In this document: in pieces, positions 38,729 to 47,683 of the stretch
Layout of the letters: each line of letters begins with the position of its first letter
Numbering within the stretch: position 1 is the stretch's first letter
Assembly: GCF_963678245.1 (NCBI RefSeq)
Contig: NZ_OY782769.1
Location: 1-64,000 of the forward strand
Length of the DNA: 64,000 nucleotides
Reading direction: 5' to 3'
Source of the DNA: an uncultured Sunxiuqinia sp.
GTDB lineage: Bacteria > Bacteroidota > Bacteroidia > Bacteroidales > Prolixibacteraceae
Made by a program: the position numbers and the translations under genes
Notes under the pieces: generated by a model
The model's database searches: none
Told to the model about the DNA's origin: nothing
The model's input: the letters and a program-made list of their open reading frames with translations, nothing else

Positions 38729-39430
38729 TTATAAACCGGCTACTCGTGTTAACGCCTTAATATCCAAAAGTTTTATCTTTCTACCTTGTAAGTCAATTAA
38801 GTTGTCGTGCTTAAATTCCGACAGTAAACGAATCACACTTTCAGTCGCCGTGCCCACAATATTGGCTAGTTCCTCGCGCGTAAGTGAAATCTGCAAAGTA
38901 TTGGTATTATCCAAATCAAAACTTTCCTTCAGCAACAGCAATACTTCGGCCAAACGTTCGCGTACAGTTTTTTGAGCTATATCAGTTATATAGTCGTTTG
39001 CTTCGCGTAATTCCTTACATACGATTTGCAACATATGATGTGAAAATTGCCAGTTGCTTTTAATCAGAAACTGTAACGTTTGATATGGTATATGGCACAA
39101 TACCGCTTCGTCAATCACTTTAGCAGTTGTACAGGCCGCTTCTTCACTCAGTAAAGATCGATAGGCAATAATTTCCCCCCTTTTTGCAAAGCGAATGATT
39201 TGCTCTTTCCCGTCAATTCCTGTTTTGAATATCTTTATAATACCCTTTGTAACGCAATAAAAACCAGTTAATCGGCTACCTTCTCTATAAATAATACTTC
39301 CTTTTTTATACAAAGAGCAAGTTTTATCATAATTAAGCTGAGCAAATTCTTGTTCTGTAAGCTTTTTAAACAACTGGAATCCTGAAAGTTCACACTCTTC
39401 TTCAGTTGGTCGGTTAATTGAACTTCTCAT
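38729..39430 (-). CDS. Crp/Fnr family transcriptional regulator
   Basis: A protein of 233 residues. An N-terminal cyclic-nucleotide-binding-type beta roll (YKKGSIIYREGSRLTGFYCVTKGIIKIF) is followed by a long dimer helix and a winged helix LTREELANIVGTATESVIRLLSEFK. The cysteines of classical FNR are absent from the N-terminus, so it is not an FNR-type oxygen sensor; the ligand is unknown. It is divergent from an OsmC gene, and the shared 162-base gap contains palindromes suited to its binding. Confidence 0.9.
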   Translation of the reverse strand: MRSSINRPTEEECELSGFQLFKKLTEQEFAQLNYDKTCSLYKKGSIIYREGSRLTGFYCVTKGIIKIFKTGIDGKEQIIRFAKRGEIIAYRSLLSEEAACTTAKVIDEAVLCHIPYQTLQFLIKSNWQFSHHMLQIVCKELREANDYITDIAQKTVRERLAEVLLLLKESFDLDNTNTLQISLTREELANIVGTATESVIRLLSEFKHDNLIDLQGRKIKLLDIKALTRVAGL

Positions 39431-39495
39431 GAACCTTAATTTATAATGAATTGATTAATAGATCCAAAATTAAATTTAAATATACAATGAACATT

Positions 39496-39526
39496 TATAT
39501 TTGTAAAACTATTTATATAGATAGTT
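39496..39526. promoter_or_regulatory. -7 box and 20-bp palindrome in the crp-osmC gap
   Basis: TATATTTG (39496-39503) fits the plus-strand -7 box. AACTATTTATATAGATAGTT (39507-39526) is a palindrome with 9 of 10 positions paired, placed at the expected transcription start, as for a repressor site. Confidence 0.5.
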
Positions 39527-39541
39527 CCATGTTTTAATCTA

Positions 39542-39557
39542 GTGTTGATAATAACAC
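39542..39557. promoter_or_regulatory. Crp/Fnr-type inverted repeat
   Basis: GTGTTGATAATAACAC pairs GTGTT with AACAC around a 6-base spacer, resembling TGTT-N6-AACA sites of Crp/Fnr proteins. It lies 36 bases before osmC and 112 bases before the divergent regulator. Confidence 0.45.
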
Positions 39558-39592
39558 AATTTGTATCTATAATTGTTTAAAATTACATCTTT

Positions 39593-40009
39593 ATGAAACA
39601 TTTTATTGATTTAGCCTGGAAAGGAAATATGGCCTTCGAAACGGATATGGATGGACACCAAGTAACGATTGACGCTGGAAAACAGAGTGGAGGTGATGAT
39701 TTAGGGCCGCGACCCAAAAAGTTGATGCTAACAGCTTTAGCAGGTTGCTCAGGAATTGATGTCATTTCAATTTTGAAGAAGATGAAAATTGTTCCTGAAA
39801 GTTTTCATGTTGTTGTTGAAGGAGATGTGACAGAAGATCATCCCAAAAGGTATCAGGAAATCAAGGTCGTTTACGAGTTTAAAGGGAAAGATTTACCCTT
39901 TGAAAAATTGCAAAAAGCAGTAGAGCTGTCAGAGGAAAAATACTGCGGTGTAAGTGCTGTTTACAAAGAAGCAATGAATATGAGTAGCGAAATACGTGTG
40001 ATTGAATGA
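39593..40009 (+). CDS. OsmC/Ohr family protein
   Basis: A protein of 138 residues. The two redox cysteines of the family are present: Cys52 in LAGCSGIDV and Cys118 in KYCGVSA. OsmC/Ohr proteins reduce organic hydroperoxides. The C.GID and KYCGVSA signature is closer to the YhfA-like OsmC subgroup than to Ohr. The following AraC gene starts within its stop codon (ATGA overlap), so the two are cotranslated. The divergent Crp/Fnr gene suggests stress-responsive control. Confidence 0.9.
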   Translation: MKHFIDLAWKGNMAFETDMDGHQVTIDAGKQSGGDDLGPRPKKLMLTALAGCSGIDVISILKKMKIVPESFHVVVEGDVTEDHPKRYQEIKVVYEFKGKDLPFEKLQKAVELSEEKYCGVSAVYKEAMNMSSEIRVIE

Positions 40010-40890
40010 CAAGTAGTAACCTTTTTGATGACAGCGAAGAGCGGATTTTCACCATCATGAAAATCTGTGAGCTTAGAGACGAGGAACGGCAGGAAAACCA
40101 ATTACCTCACCTTCATGATTTTTATTCGATCATTTGGATTCAAGATGGTCAGGCGGTTCATGCCACCGATTTTGTTGAGTATGTGCTCGAACAGGACTCG
40201 ATCCTTTTTGTTCCCCCGGGATTAAAACATCGCTTGGTTTTAGATCAAATGGCAGGTGGCTATTCCATTCTTTTTAATGAGGAATTCGTGCGTTATAACC
40301 GAAAAAACTATACTCCGCTCAAGGAATATGATTTATTTAATAATCCGGAGTTTAAAAGCATTGTAAAGATTGAAGAAAGCTTGGATAAAGAAAAGCTTTC
40401 GAATCTTATTAACCTTATGCTTGAAGAATTTCAGCGAACGGATGAATATAGCCAGGATGTCGTTTTAAACCTGCTACATTTGTTTTTATTGAAATCTATT
40501 CGGCTATTTGAAAATCAATATCATCCGCTGGACACAAATGAGGAGGATACCGATAATTTCTCAATTATTCGATTTAAAAAACTGATAGAGGATAACTATA
40601 GAACTGAAAAAAGTGTTTCATCTTATGCTGATATGTTGAGTATGAATCCAACTTGTTTGAATGAGATTGCTAAAAAGACAACAGGAATTACTGCCGGTGA
40701 AATGATCCGTAACCGAGTTATTGAAGAAGCGAAACAGAAATTATTTGGTACTGATTTAAATGGAAAGGAGATCGCATATTCGCTTGGGTTCGATGATCCT
40801 TCCTATTTTAGCCGCTTCTTTAAAAAATATACTGGGTTTACTATCAAGGACTTTAGGGATATTAGTCGAAAAAAGTACCATAAAATTTAG
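40006..40890 (+). CDS. AraC family transcriptional regulator
   Basis: A protein of 294 residues. An N-terminal cupin-like sensing domain (LPHLHDFYSIIWIQDG, FVPPGLKHRLVL) is followed by a C-terminal double helix-turn-helix (about 190-290) with SMNPTCLNEIAKKTTGITAGEMI and IAYSLGFDDPSYFSRFFKKYTG. The start overlaps the osmC stop by 4 bases. A candidate target is osmC itself or the following yceI-pirin pair, but that is inference. Confidence 0.92.
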   Translation: MTSSNLFDDSEERIFTIMKICELRDEERQENQLPHLHDFYSIIWIQDGQAVHATDFVEYVLEQDSILFVPPGLKHRLVLDQMAGGYSILFNEEFVRYNRKNYTPLKEYDLFNNPEFKSIVKIEESLDKEKLSNLINLMLEEFQRTDEYSQDVVLNLLHLFLLKSIRLFENQYHPLDTNEEDTDNFSIIRFKKLIEDNYRTEKSVSSYADMLSMNPTCLNEIAKKTTGITAGEMIRNRVIEEAKQKLFGTDLNGKEIAYSLGFDDPSYFSRFFKKYTGFTIKDFRDISRKKYHKI

Positions 40891-40923
40891 TTTTAGTCCA
40901 TTTTCTATGCCTGTTAGGCTCTG

Positions 40924-40931
40924 TATTTTTG
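40924..40931 (+). promoter_or_regulatory. Bacteroidota -7 box TATTTTTG for yceI
   Basis: Matches TAnnTTTG, 35 bases before the ATG at 40967; likely drives yceI and the pirin gene. Confidence 0.45.
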
Positions 40932-40966
40932 TAGATGAATAATTACAAACAAAAAAACAGATAGAT

Positions 40967-41557
40967 ATGAAAACAATGAATTTTAAAAAATGGACCATTT
41001 TAGGTATCGCTTTAGTTTTTAGCTCAGCAGTCATTGCCGGAAATTATGTTATCGATACCAGTTCAAGTAATGTTGATTGGTTAGGTAAAAAAGTTACAGG
41101 CGAGCATAGTGGTTCAATTGATATTAAAGAAGGATCACTAGAAGTAGCTAGTGGAGTAATCAAGGGTGGAACTGTAATTATTGATATGCAGTCAATTGTT
41201 AATGAAGATATTGAAGATGCAGATTATAAAGCAAAGCTGGAAGGTCACCTGAAGTCGGAGGATTTCTTCTCGGTAGAGAGATTTCCGACAGCAAAATTGG
41301 TTTTAACAGATGTTAAAAAATCTGGTGATGAATATTCATTTACGGGTAACTTGACAATCAAAGGAATTACGAAACCGGTTTCGTTTAAAGGAAAGTCTTT
41401 AGCTGACGGTGACCATGTAAAAGTGGAAGGTGCCATAATAATTGACCGATCAGATTATGATGTGAAATACGGATCATCATCATTCTTCGATAATTTGGGT
41501 GATAAAATGATTTATGACGACTTCACATTAAATTATGTATTAGTAGCAAATAAGTAA
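40967..41557 (+). CDS. YceI family periplasmic lipid-binding protein
   Basis: A protein of 196 residues with a signal peptide (about 1-24, cleavage near VIA before GNYVID). The mature part is the YceI lipocalin-like barrel: YVIDTSSSNVDWLGKK, GHLKSEDFFSVERFPTAKL, and NLTIKGITKPVSF are characteristic. Members bind polyisoprenoid or other amphiphilic molecules in the periplasm. The physiological ligand is unknown. The pirin gene starts 14 bases after it. Confidence 0.92.
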   Translation: MKTMNFKKWTILGIALVFSSAVIAGNYVIDTSSSNVDWLGKKVTGEHSGSIDIKEGSLEVASGVIKGGTVIIDMQSIVNEDIEDADYKAKLEGHLKSEDFFSVERFPTAKLVLTDVKKSGDEYSFTGNLTIKGITKPVSFKGKSLADGDHVKVEGAIIIDRSDYDVKYGSSSFFDNLGDKMIYDDFTLNYVLVANK

Positions 41558-41571
41558 GAAAGGAGAGAACA

Positions 41572-42288
41572 ATGAATGTTGTTCTATATCGATCAGATAG
41601 TAGGGGAGCAGCCGATCATGGCTGGCTGAAAAGCAGACACACCTTTAGTTTTGCAAATTATTATTGTCCTTCGAGGTTAAACTTCGGTGTACTGCGGGTA
41701 CTAAATGATGATCTTGTGGAGCCTACAATGGGATTTGGTACCCATCCTCACGACAATATGGAAATTGTTTCGATTGTGCTTGATGGGGAGCTGGAACACA
41801 AAGATAGCATGGGAACAGGTTCCATTATCAAAAAGGGCGAGGTGCAAGTGATGTCAGCTGGTTCTGGAGTTACGCACTCCGAATTTAATCCTTCGGAAGA
41901 TAAACCTGTTAGTTTTTTTCAAATCTGGCTGTTTCCGAATAAGCAAAATGTTGAACCTCGTTATGGACAGGCTTATTTTAGTGAAGCCGATGTAGCCAAT
42001 AAGTGGCAAATGGTTGTTTCTCCTGATGGCGAAAATAAGTCACTCTGGATTCATCAGGATGCTCGGATATACAGAGGCGATTTTGAAGCCGGGAAGTCGG
42101 TTGATTACAGCATGAATAACTCGGACAATGGCCTGTTTTTAATGGTGATTGAGGGTAAGGTGGAAGTAGATGATTATACCTTATCGAGGCGCGATGCAGC
42201 CGGGCTAACCGACGTTGGTGATAAACTCAGTGTCAGTGTCAAAAAGGAGAGCCAGTTACTTTTATTGGAAGTTCCAATGACAAGATAA
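41572..42288 (+). CDS. Pirin family protein
   Basis: A bicupin of 238 residues (YhhW type). Metal ligands His58, His60, His102 and Glu104 are all present in GTHPHDNMEI and GVTHSEFNP. Bacterial pirins of this type can oxidise quercetin; the natural substrate here is not known. A strong Shine-Dalgarno-like AGGAGAG (41561-41567) precedes the ATG at 41572, unusual for this lineage, where such sites are weak. It is in a transcript with yceI and ends at a clear terminator. Confidence 0.93.
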   Translation: MNVVLYRSDSRGAADHGWLKSRHTFSFANYYCPSRLNFGVLRVLNDDLVEPTMGFGTHPHDNMEIVSIVLDGELEHKDSMGTGSIIKKGEVQVMSAGSGVTHSEFNPSEDKPVSFFQIWLFPNKQNVEPRYGQAYFSEADVANKWQMVVSPDGENKSLWIHQDARIYRGDFEAGKSVDYSMNNSDNGLFLMVIEGKVEVDDYTLSRRDAAGLTDVGDKLSVSVKKESQLLLLEVPMTR

Positions 42289-42312
42289 TTGTTAGTAAAA
42301 GAGAAATTCTTG

Positions 42313-42339
42313 AGCCTGGGTAAATGCCCGGGCTTTTTT
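42313..42339 (+). terminator. Terminator after the pirin gene
   Basis: AGCCTGGG (42313-42320) pairs with CCCGGGCT (42327-42334) and is followed by TTTTT. It also abuts the stop of the convergent gene. Confidence 0.8.
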
Positions 42340-43522
42340 ATGGCCAAATTTCTGAAACATTCGCAGGTAAAGCGTCAAGCCTGATCAGATGGATATCAAA
42401 ATCAGTTCTATTTTCACCTTTTACTTCAAATACAGCCTTGAAATTTTTGCTGTCAAGGGACTGAATTTTTGTTTCGAGCGCTTTCATTTTAGTTTCATCG
42501 GTAAAATATTTGGTAAGAGCCATATTCCCGATATCTCTGTCGCACAGAAAGAATAATACACATCGTCCATCCGGAAGCTCGAAATAGGAAACGGTTGCAT
42601 ATTCATAACTTAAATACGAAGTCGAGCGATTGTTAAACGCGAACGTTGAGTCAGCAACCTGATAGTTTAAAACAGATTCTTCAATATGGTAGATCAAACC
42701 CAATTTTTCAACAGTTTTTTTAAGATCCTGAAGTGTTTTAAAGGAACCAATGAAAATCAGATTTTCATCTCTAAAATCTTCCAGTTTTACCCGGGACGAA
42801 AAATCCATTTCGATGTTTTGATGCTTACCGCCAACTAGTTTCAGAAGATTAAATAAACCCATAGGGGCTTGATTATTAACATAGGTGATATCGTTTTTTT
42901 CCACCTGATCGATTAACTCAGGATGTTTTTTCACAAAATTGTCGAACTCAGCATCCGAATTAATTCTGCTGTCCCGCATACTTCCAAACTGTCCTGATGG
43001 AATAGTTCCTCGGTAAAAATAATGATCACCAAGCACAATTCTTGTTGTGAAATCAGTCAAAAAAAACGGTTTCCAAAATTCGATTTTAATTGGTTTTGAA
43101 GGATGAAAAACATGAAAAAGCAATACTCCGGCAAGAATAAAGACACTGAAAAGAAATAATACCGGAGTAAAGTGATTGACATTTTTTCTCATGGATTTAA
43201 TCGGTAATCGCTTAAAATGGATGGCATATTGCCCTTTTGGTAATTCAAAAATTAAATCATCTTCCTGACCCTCCTGCTCGTAGTATTCTTTTAGTTTCTT
43301 TCTCAAATTATGGACATAAACCCTTACGTTGAATTCCTTTTCAGGATTATACTTTTTCCCAAATACATCAGCTGCAATTTGGAATTCTTTCGGTTTCTCA
43401 CCTTTGAACGAAGACTGAACCAAGTATTTTAAGAGCTCTCTGTTAACTGGAGATTTTGAAAAAACATAACTTTCAATAATTTTTTTCAGGTAAATATCGA
43501 TATGGTTCTTTGATTTTGTCAA
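42338..43522 (-). CDS. Membrane-anchored winged-helix regulator (ToxR-like layout)
   Basis: A protein of 394 residues. Residues about 1-105 resemble the N-terminal winged-helix domain found before some adenylate-cyclase and TPR proteins: NRELLKYLVQSSFKGEKPKE, IAADVFGK, NVRVYVHNLRKKLKEYY, and FELPKGQYAIHF. One membrane helix follows (119-138), then a 255-residue extracytoplasmic domain that I do not recognise (contains FWKPFFLTDFTTRIVLGDHY). The layout suggests a one-component sensor that binds DNA from the membrane. It is divergent from the oxidoreductase-GH3 sugar locus, its likely target. Confidence 0.7.
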   Translation of the reverse strand: MTKSKNHIDIYLKKIIESYVFSKSPVNRELLKYLVQSSFKGEKPKEFQIAADVFGKKYNPEKEFNVRVYVHNLRKKLKEYYEQEGQEDDLIFELPKGQYAIHFKRLPIKSMRKNVNHFTPVLFLFSVFILAGVLLFHVFHPSKPIKIEFWKPFFLTDFTTRIVLGDHYFYRGTIPSGQFGSMRDSRINSDAEFDNFVKKHPELIDQVEKNDITYVNNQAPMGLFNLLKLVGGKHQNIEMDFSSRVKLEDFRDENLIFIGSFKTLQDLKKTVEKLGLIYHIEESVLNYQVADSTFAFNNRSTSYLSYEYATVSYFELPDGRCVLFFLCDRDIGNMALTKYFTDETKMKALETKIQSLDSKNFKAVFEVKGENRTDFDIHLIRLDALPANVSEIWP

Positions 43523-43689
43523 GTTGTTAGTTTTCAGTTTTGTAAAACACTTTTTTAACGTAGACTTTACTGCTTTTATAGGTTATCTTTTTCAAAAATA
43601 ACAAGAACCAGATATATTCAGTATAGAAATCCTAAATAATTCGTAACCAAATACGATAGTAATCACAATAAAACTAAATCTTACTACTT

Positions 43690-45108
43690 ATGATGAAGTC
43701 AAAAAATTTAAATCGACGACATTTTTTGGGAGCTGCCGGAACTTTAACTGTCGGAGCCCTTTTGACCAATCCAGTTCAATCAATGGCGCGGCCTGCCTCG
43801 TCAAAAACAAAACTTGCCTTAGTGGGAACAGGAGTTCGGGGAACAAGTTTCTGGGGTAAAAATATCGTGGACAATTACTCAAATGAGGCTGAGTTTGTTG
43901 GACTTTGTGACATTAATCTCGGGAGACTCCAATTTGCGCTGGATTATATGGGAGTAGATTGCCCTGTTTTTACTGATTTTGAAGAAATGGTAAACAAAAC
44001 TAAGCCTGAAATAGTGATTGTTACCACAATGGATTCTACGCACGATAAATACATCGTAAAAGCCCTGGAAATGGGTTGCGATGTAATCACGGAGAAACCC
44101 ATGACAACTGATGAAGTTAAATGTCAATCGATTTTGGATGCGGAACGCAAAACCGGCAGAAAGGTAATCGTTGGGTTTAATTATCGGTACGGACATCAGT
44201 TTTCAAAACTGAAAGAATTGTTGACGAAAAAGGAAGTTGGCAAAATTACTTCGGTCGATTTTCACTGGTACTTAAATACTTATCATGGTGCTTCTTATTT
44301 CCGTCGTTGGCACGGCGAACGAGACAAAGGAGGAACCTTGCTGGTACACAAATCCACTCATCATTTCGATTTGCTCAATTGGTGGATTGATTCGGACCCA
44401 TTGGAAGTGACTGCTTATGGTGAGTTGGAGCATTATGGTAACAACAACGAATTTCGCGGTGCGAACTGCCGTTCTTGTGCGTATACCGATAAATGTAAGT
44501 TTTATTGGGATATCATGGAAAATGATCGTTACGTGAATTTGTATGTGAAAAATGAAAAATATGATGGTTATATCCGCGACAATTGCTTGTGGCGGCACGA
44601 TGTAGATATTTACGATAAAATGGCAGTTCAGATAAAATATGCCAATGATGTTCAGGTAAGTTACTCGTTAACAACTTATTCGCCTTACGAAGGTTGGCGA
44701 ATCGCTTTTAATGGCATGGATGGCCGTATCGATTCGTGGGAAGGTATTCCGTGGCGTGCGGATGAGCGTGTAAATCAAGCCCAACTACATGCTCAGGAGA
44801 TGAACCAAAATGCGGAGGAAAATAGTTCAGCCTATGATGAGATAATGGTGATGAAAAATTGGGAAAGTGAATATGATTTAGTGAAAGTACCTCGCATTCG
44901 TGGTGGACACGGTGGGGGAGATGTTCGCTTGCAAGATAAGATCTTTAAAGATCCAAACATGGCTGATCCGTATAAACACTCGGCTGGAACACGCGATGGT
45001 GCGATGTCAATTCTTATCGGTATTGCAGCCCGAAAAAGTATTGAGGAACAACGACCTGTCAAGATTTCAGAACTAACCGATATACCGATTAGTTCAAATC
45101 GTGGATAG
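43690..45108 (+). CDS. Tat-exported Gfo/Idh/MocA family oxidoreductase
   Basis: A protein of 472 residues with a twin-arginine signal (Arg9-Arg10 in NRRHFLGAAG), so it is exported folded, with cofactor. Rossmann motif LALVGTGVRGTSFWG; the family EKP motif appears as ITEKPMTTDE; GGTLLVHKSTHHFDLLNWW is the catalytic-domain His/Lys region. A cysteine group CRSCAYTDKC plus a later DNCLW may bind metal. The family acts on sugars or glycosides with NAD(P), some members as glycosidases (GH109); which applies here is undecided. Followed by GH3, so a glycan role is likely. Confidence 0.85.
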   Translation: MMKSKNLNRRHFLGAAGTLTVGALLTNPVQSMARPASSKTKLALVGTGVRGTSFWGKNIVDNYSNEAEFVGLCDINLGRLQFALDYMGVDCPVFTDFEEMVNKTKPEIVIVTTMDSTHDKYIVKALEMGCDVITEKPMTTDEVKCQSILDAERKTGRKVIVGFNYRYGHQFSKLKELLTKKEVGKITSVDFHWYLNTYHGASYFRRWHGERDKGGTLLVHKSTHHFDLLNWWIDSDPLEVTAYGELEHYGNNNEFRGANCRSCAYTDKCKFYWDIMENDRYVNLYVKNEKYDGYIRDNCLWRHDVDIYDKMAVQIKYANDVQVSYSLTTYSPYEGWRIAFNGMDGRIDSWEGIPWRADERVNQAQLHAQEMNQNAEENSSAYDEIMVMKNWESEYDLVKVPRIRGGHGGGDVRLQDKIFKDPNMADPYKHSAGTRDGAMSILIGIAARKSIEEQRPVKISELTDIPISSNRG

Positions 45109-45134
45109 TTGACATTTTAGCATTGATTTATTTG

Positions 45135-45162
45135 GGGCTTTCTATTAAGAAAGCCCTTTTTA
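45135..45162 (+). terminator. Terminator after the oxidoreductase gene
   Basis: GGGCTTTCT (45135-45143) pairs perfectly with AGAAAGCCC (45148-45156), followed by T residues. Confidence 0.85.
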
Positions 45163-45186
45163 TATCTCAATTTCTGCGGATTATTG

Positions 45187-45194
45187 TAATTTTG
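45187..45194 (+). promoter_or_regulatory. Bacteroidota -7 box TAATTTTG for the GH3 gene
   Basis: Matches TAnnTTTG, 28 bases before the ATG at 45223 and downstream of the preceding terminator, so GH3 has its own promoter. Confidence 0.45.
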
Positions 45195-45222
45195 TTTTCT
45201 AAAACTATAAAGTACTATTACA

Positions 45223-47511
45223 ATGTCTACCATTAAATCAATAATTATTACATTATTTCTTTTTTTATTTATGGCTGAAGTTAATGCTATGAATAACTCC
45301 CCAAAATCTGATCCAATTGACGTAAAAGTTGATTCTCTATTAAAACTGATGACACTTAAAGAAAAAATTGGACAGTTAAATCAGTATACCAGTCAGTGGG
45401 AGATGACTGGTCCGGCTCCTGCAGCGGAGGATATGCAAAATCAGTTGGAGCAAATCAAAACCGGCTTGGTTGGATCAATGCTAAATGTAACCGGAGCTGA
45501 AGCCACAAAAGAAGCCCAAAAACTGGCCGTGGAGAACAGTAGACTTGGTATTCCCTTGGTTTTTGGTTACGATGTCATTCATGGCTACCGAACCCTTTTT
45601 CCAATTCCATTGGCCGAAGCGGCAAGCTGGGAACCCGCGTTAGCAAAAAAATCAGCTTCAATAGCGGCTAAAGAGGCTTCTGCTGCAGGTATTCACTGGA
45701 CCTTTGCACCCATGGTTGATATTTCTCGCGATGCCCGTTGGGGACGAGTTATGGAAGGAGCAGGAGAAGATCCTTACTTGGGATCCTTGTTTGCTGCTGC
45801 TCGTGTAAAAGGATTTCAAGGCGATGATTTGTCCAGTACAAGCACTGTTGCCGCTTGTGCCAAACATTTTGCGGCTTATGGATTTATAGAGGCCGGACGT
45901 GATTACAATAGCGTTGATATTAGTAATAATACACTGCACAATACAGTGCTACCTCCTTTTAAAGCTGCAGCCGATGCTGGTGCGGCTTCGTTTATGAATG
46001 CCTTCAATGTGATTGGTGGCATACCTGCTACCATGAACACCTACCTGCTGCGCGATATTTTAAAAGGCGAGTGGGAATATGATGGCATGGTGGTTTCCGA
46101 CTGGAACTCGGTTGGTGAGATTATCAAGCATGGAGTTGCCCCAAATAAAAAGGAAGCAGCAAAACTGGCCATTATTGGTGGTTGCGATATGGATATGGAA
46201 GGTCGCTGTTATGTCGATCATCTGGAAGAATTGGTTGCTGAAGGAACTATTGATGAAGCCTTGATTAATGATGCTGCGGGACGAGTATTAAAGATGAAAT
46301 TTGAATTGGGTTTATTTGATGATCCCTACCAATACAGCAATACTGAACGTGAAAAGGAGGTCATTCTTTCTGCTGAGAATTTGGCTGTAGCGCGAGATGC
46401 TGCTCGTAAGTCAATTGTTTTATTGAAGAATGAACAAGAGGTTTTACCTTTAGCTAAAAGTGGTTTATCCATTGCAGTAATGGGTGAATTGGCCGAAGAT
46501 AAAGATAGCCCGATTGGAAGTTGGAGAGCCAGTGCAATACCAAATTCCGCGGTTTCGCTTATTGAAGGAATCAAAGGCAACAACGAGCAAAAAAATGATA
46601 TTCAGTTTACCCAAGGCATTCGATTAATCGATGGTGAGAAAAGCTTTGTGAAAGAGCTCAATTTCAATACAACCGATCGTAGTGGTTTTGAAGAGGCAAA
46701 GGTGTTGGCGCAAAAATCAGATGTTGTTGTCATGGCTTTGGGTGAGAATTGCTTTCAGACAGGCGAGGGGAGAAGCCAGACTGATATCAGGCTGAAAGGA
46801 TTACAAATGGAGTTTTTCAATGAGATTTATGCTGTCAATCCAAATATAGTTGTTGTGTTGATGAATGGTCGTCCGGTGGTTTTAGGCGAAATTGCTGAAA
46901 AAGCCAAAGCGATACTTGAAGTTTGGCATTTGGGACTAGAGTCAGGAAATGCCATAGCTGACGTTTTGTTTGGCGATTTTGCGCCTTCAGGAAAATTGCC
47001 GGTTTCTTTTCCGGTAGTAACAGGGCAAGCTCCAATTTATTACAATCATTTGAGTACTGGCCGACCCGATAATGGCGAGGGAAATGTATTTTGGTCACAT
47101 TATACCGATGCGCCTAAAGTGCCACTTTATCCTTTTGGTTACGGACTGACCTACACCAATTTTGAATACTCCGATATCTCACTCGATAAAGATCAGATTT
47201 CATTCGATGAGTTTGTAAAAGTAACTGTTCAGGTAAAAAATACAGGAAAACGGGAGGGAACAGAAGTCGTTCAACTTTACATTCATGATTTATTTGCATC
47301 GGTAGCACGCCCTGTTAAGGAATTGAAAGCTTTTAAAAAGGTGACAATTCCGGCGGGAGAATCAAAAGAAGTGACATTCAGTTTAACGCCTCAGGATTTG
47401 GCTTTTTATAATATCGATAAAAAATGGACAGCTGAACCGGGAGATTTCAAAGTTTTTGTAGGAACAAACTCAAGAGACGTTAAAGAAAGTCATTTTAAGC
47501 TAGTTGATTAA
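45223..47511 (+). CDS. bglX: Glycoside hydrolase family 3 beta-glucosidase
   Basis: A protein of 762 residues with a signal peptide (about 1-22, ending EVNA). Layout as in BglX: N-terminal TIM barrel (about 35-370), alpha/beta sandwich (about 400-620), and fibronectin III-like C-terminus (about 660-760). The nucleophile is Asp293 in GMVVSDWNSV. DVIHGYRTLFPIPLAEA, HFAAYG and GRPVV segments are conserved. It probably releases glucose from short beta-glucans in the periplasm. No SusC/SusD genes are nearby, so this is not a full polysaccharide-utilisation locus. Confidence 0.93.
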   Translation: MSTIKSIIITLFLFLFMAEVNAMNNSPKSDPIDVKVDSLLKLMTLKEKIGQLNQYTSQWEMTGPAPAAEDMQNQLEQIKTGLVGSMLNVTGAEATKEAQKLAVENSRLGIPLVFGYDVIHGYRTLFPIPLAEAASWEPALAKKSASIAAKEASAAGIHWTFAPMVDISRDARWGRVMEGAGEDPYLGSLFAAARVKGFQGDDLSSTSTVAACAKHFAAYGFIEAGRDYNSVDISNNTLHNTVLPPFKAAADAGAASFMNAFNVIGGIPATMNTYLLRDILKGEWEYDGMVVSDWNSVGEIIKHGVAPNKKEAAKLAIIGGCDMDMEGRCYVDHLEELVAEGTIDEALINDAAGRVLKMKFELGLFDDPYQYSNTEREKEVILSAENLAVARDAARKSIVLLKNEQEVLPLAKSGLSIAVMGELAEDKDSPIGSWRASAIPNSAVSLIEGIKGNNEQKNDIQFTQGIRLIDGEKSFVKELNFNTTDRSGFEEAKVLAQKSDVVVMALGENCFQTGEGRSQTDIRLKGLQMEFFNEIYAVNPNIVVVLMNGRPVVLGEIAEKAKAILEVWHLGLESGNAIADVLFGDFAPSGKLPVSFPVVTGQAPIYYNHLSTGRPDNGEGNVFWSHYTDAPKVPLYPFGYGLTYTNFEYSDISLDKDQISFDEFVKVTVQVKNTGKREGTEVVQLYIHDLFASVARPVKELKAFKKVTIPAGESKEVTFSLTPQDLAFYNIDKKWTAEPGDFKVFVGTNSRDVKESHFKLVD

Positions 47512-47533
47512 GCTAAAAATGATAACAAATACG

Positions 47534-47565
47534 AAAAGGGCTTTTCTTGAAAAGCCCTTTTTTTA
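47534..47565 (+). terminator. Terminator after GH3
   Basis: AAAAGGGCTTTTC (47534-47546) pairs perfectly with GAAAAGCCCTTTT (47549-47561), followed by more T. Confidence 0.85.
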
Positions 47566-47683
47566 TGCTTAAATTTAATGGACAAAAGTTGATGAGATTC
47601 GAAATAGTCCTTAACGACTGCTTTTTCAAGAATAAGTCATTTAATTATCGGTGATTATCAGATTTTCAAAAAAAAGAAATGCT

